A DNA stretch of 64,000 nucleotides from Fodinibius salsisoli. Lineage in GTDB: Bacteria; Bacteroidota; Rhodothermia; Balneolales; Balneolaceae. Position numbers and translations under genes: made by a program. The number at the start of each line of letters is the position of its first letter. The stretch's first letter is position 1. Location: assembly GCF_026229185.1 (NCBI RefSeq), contig NZ_JAGGJA010000001.1:310001-374000 (forward strand), read 5' to 3'. Positions 62,165 to 64,000 of this stretch are shown piece by piece. The notes under the pieces are model-generated. The model did no database searches. It was not told where the DNA came from and saw nothing but the letters and a program-made list of their open reading frames with translations.

Positions 62165-63460
62165 ATGAACACCATGCGCACTAAAAAACAATTTGTTGCA
62201 ATACGACTGCTGGCTTCCTTTCTGATTGCTATCTGCTTTATCTCCGGATTTTCTGCGATCACCTATGGACAGTTCTCCACGGTTGAGCCGGAAGAAGTGG
62301 GATTTTCTTCCGAACGCTTTGAAAGGCTTGACCAGCTGGTACAGCAGCAGATTGATGAACAGAAGATGGCTGGCATCAATACACTCGTACTTCGCCACGG
62401 AAAGGCGGCCTATTTCAAGTCAGCCGGCATGATGAACATTGAAGAACAGTTTCCCATGCAGAAGGATGCCATTTTCAGGATTGCCTCTATGAGTAAAGCC
62501 GTGACCAGTGTGGCCGTAATGATGCTCTATGAGGAGGGGAAATTTATACTCAACGACCCGGTTGCCGATTATATCCCGGCGTTTGAAGATCCTGTGGTAG
62601 CCGTCCCTGACTCTTCCGATAAGGGGTATCATACCGTATCTGCAGAACGACCAATAACCGTTCGTCACCTGCTGACCCACACCTCGGGCCTAACATATGG
62701 CTACGGCATCTCACAGGATGTGCATGAAGAGGCAGGGCTGACGGGCTGGTACTTTGCGGATCGCGAGCAACCCATCGGCGAACTGGTGAACCGTCTGGCC
62801 GAGCTGCCGCTGAATTCTCAGCCCGGAGAGGAATGGCACTATGGCTATTCAACGGATGTACTGGGCTATTTTGTGGAGGTGGTGTCCGGCATGCCGCTGG
62901 ACGAGTTTTTCAGAAAGCGCATCTTTGATCCGCTGGGCATGAAGGATACTCATTTTTACCTACCGCCTGAAAAGTCAGATCGACTGGCGCCGGTCTACGG
63001 CTTTAACGATCAGGGTTCGCTGGAGCTCATGGAGCCTACCAGCAGCACCGACTACATCCATGGACCCAGAACGACCTTCTCCGGGGGCGCAGGCCTGCTT
63101 TCGACGATCTCCGATTACGGGGTGTTCCTGCAGATGTTGCTCAACGGCGGCGAATTTAACGGCACACGGCTGCTAAGTCCCCAAACGGTAAAGCTGATGC
63201 ATGCGAATCACACCGGCGATAAATATGTGTGGGAGGATCTGGGCTTTGGTCTCGGTTTTAAGGTGGTAGAAGATCTTGGTGAATACGGGGAGTTGAGCTC
63301 GGTTGGGGCCTATGGCTGGGGTAGCGCCTACTACCCGATTTACTGGGTCGATCCCAAAACTGACATGGTCTGCCTGTTCCTGACCCAGCTGGTGCCAGCC
63401 GGTGACCTGCCCTTCCGGGATCTGTTTAAGAATATGGTCTACCAGGCGATAGTGGAATAA
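62165..63460 (+). CDS. Serine hydrolase of the beta-lactamase (class C/EstB) fold
   Basis: A 431-residue exported hydrolase. The leader (ASFLIAICFISGFSA) is cleaved near TYGQF. The nucleophile motif SxxK is SMSKAV (Ser108, Lys111); the Tyr motif is HYGYSTDV (near 226); HLLTHTSGLTYGYG is typical of class C-like esterases and peptidases. Its likely substrates are peptides, esters or cell-wall fragments rather than beta-lactams. GC content is visibly higher than in the AT-rich stretches on both sides. It is single. Confidence 0.9.
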   Translation: MNTMRTKKQFVAIRLLASFLIAICFISGFSAITYGQFSTVEPEEVGFSSERFERLDQLVQQQIDEQKMAGINTLVLRHGKAAYFKSAGMMNIEEQFPMQKDAIFRIASMSKAVTSVAVMMLYEEGKFILNDPVADYIPAFEDPVVAVPDSSDKGYHTVSAERPITVRHLLTHTSGLTYGYGISQDVHEEAGLTGWYFADREQPIGELVNRLAELPLNSQPGEEWHYGYSTDVLGYFVEVVSGMPLDEFFRKRIFDPLGMKDTHFYLPPEKSDRLAPVYGFNDQGSLELMEPTSSTDYIHGPRTTFSGGAGLLSTISDYGVFLQMLLNGGEFNGTRLLSPQTVKLMHANHTGDKYVWEDLGFGLGFKVVEDLGEYGELSSVGAYGWGSAYYPIYWVDPKTDMVCLFLTQLVPAGDLPFRDLFKNMVYQAIVE

Positions 63461-63619
63461 TTTTTTTCTTATAATTAGCTTTTTGATTGATCGCGTGAAT
63501 TTTCAAACATGACGTTAAACATAATGCATTTTATTTTTTAAAGTTTATAGTTACATACTGGAAAATTGGTAAGTAATATTTAATCGGGTTTAAACAAATT
63601 TCAATCTCAATATTGAATC
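63461..63619. other. AT-rich gap before the TIR gene
   Basis: The 159 bases are strongly AT-rich compared with the preceding gene, with no coding sequence or clear terminator hairpin. The sharp drop in GC carries on into the TIR-domain gene, which suggests a compositional boundary here. Confidence 0.45.
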
Positions 63620-64000
63620 ATGTCAAGAGCATTTCTTTCTCATAGTAGTCACGATAAAGGTTTTATTGATGAGGTGGCCGATGAATTAGGAAGGGACAAT
63701 ATAGTGTATGATAAATATAGTTTTGAGGCAGGGGAGAAAACATTAGACGAGATTATTGAAGGAATGTCTTCCTCAGATATATTTATTCTTTTTTTAAGTG
63801 ACAAATCACTTCAATCGACATGGGTGAGAAGAGAAATCTTAATTGCGAAAACTTATTTTGATAGTGAAAAAATCGATAAGATATATCCTTTAATAATTGA
63901 TCGTGATGTTGATCACAAAGATAAAAGAATTCCGAATTGGTTAAATAAAGAATACAACTTAAAATTAGTGGCAAGGCCAGGAAAGGTTAAGAGTTTAATC
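63620..64000 (+). CDS. TIR-domain protein, 3' partial
   Basis: From ATG 63620 an open frame of 127 codons runs off the window. It begins SRAFLSHSSHDKGFIDEVAD, which is the TIR beta-A/alpha-A signature, then IVYDKYSFEAGEKTLDEII, SSDIFILFLSDKSLQSTWVR and REI: the W-x-x-x-E segment places Glu72 at the position of the catalytic glutamate of NAD-cleaving TIR domains. After the TIR fold the sequence goes on (PLIIDRDVDHKDK). In bacteria such N-terminal TIR domains usually head STAND/NLR-like or other anti-phage proteins; the effector-sensor part is outside the window. Confidence 0.85.
   Translation, partial: MSRAFLSHSSHDKGFIDEVADELGRDNIVYDKYSFEAGEKTLDEIIEGMSSSDIFILFLSDKSLQSTWVRREILIAKTYFDSEKIDKIYPLIIDRDVDHKDKRIPNWLNKEYNLKLVARPGKVKSLI

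Overview
The window reads as chromosomal DNA of a Bacteroidota-type (FCB group) bacterium. I infer a Balneolota-like lineage and cannot test it here. The support is a hybrid two-component regulator with a Y_Y_Y domain, a CarboxypepD_reg-type TonB receptor followed by a DUF4374 lipoprotein, PorT-like small outer-membrane barrels, relaxed lipoboxes, weak Shine-Dalgarno sequences, and a long SecA with coiled-coil inserts. I saw no rRNA, tRNA, CRISPR array, transposase or phage gene.

Layout. 0-2.4 kb: a hybrid sensor kinase cut by the left edge. 2.7-8.7 kb (minus): an exported Gfo/Idh/MocA oxidoreductase, then an adaptor - FtsX permease - TolC export operon with no ATPase gene. 9-17 kb (minus): panC-panD, a two-lipoyl E2 acyltransferase, a TlpA thioredoxin with a DUF411 protein, a PLP trans-sulfuration enzyme and two outer-membrane barrels. 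17.3-21.2 kb: Ste24-type M48 protease and, divergently, an APC permease fused to two USP domains. 21.4-29.0 kb: an iron/siderophore-type region, with TonB receptor, DUF4374 and PepSY genes on plus converging on a DUF3325-DUF3649-PepSY operon on minus.

29.3-37.3 kb (plus): an accessory run of Rrf2 regulator, NAD(P)-binding protein, SDR, alditol-oxidase-like flavoenzyme, four 23-bp dyad repeats, a glyoxalase-fold ring-cleaving dioxygenase, a Kef-like antiporter with a UBP zinc-finger protein, and an exported amidohydrolase. Two matched operators sit at the Rrf2 gene and the gene after it. My working hypothesis is a reactive-electrophile or carbonyl stress module. 37.5-40.2 kb: small regulatory and accessory genes, including a MarR/YitT divergent pair with two near-identical dyads in its control region.

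40.3-62 kb is mainly housekeeping: glycogen phosphorylase, ispE, CCA-adding enzyme, CDF transporter, sugar nucleotidyltransferase, membrane-anchored MurF-like ligase, aminopeptidase P, the rpmH-rnpA-yidD-yidC cluster (minus), secA (plus), a ROK/polyphosphate-glucokinase-like protein, an exported methyltransferase and mtgA. The end holds a beta-lactamase-fold serine hydrolase and, cut by the right edge, an AT-rich TIR-domain gene that is the best candidate for an immune gene.

Several intergenic gaps hold dispersed palindromic or terminal-inverted-repeat elements, including a MITE-like family near 37.4, 43.0 and 53.3 kb.
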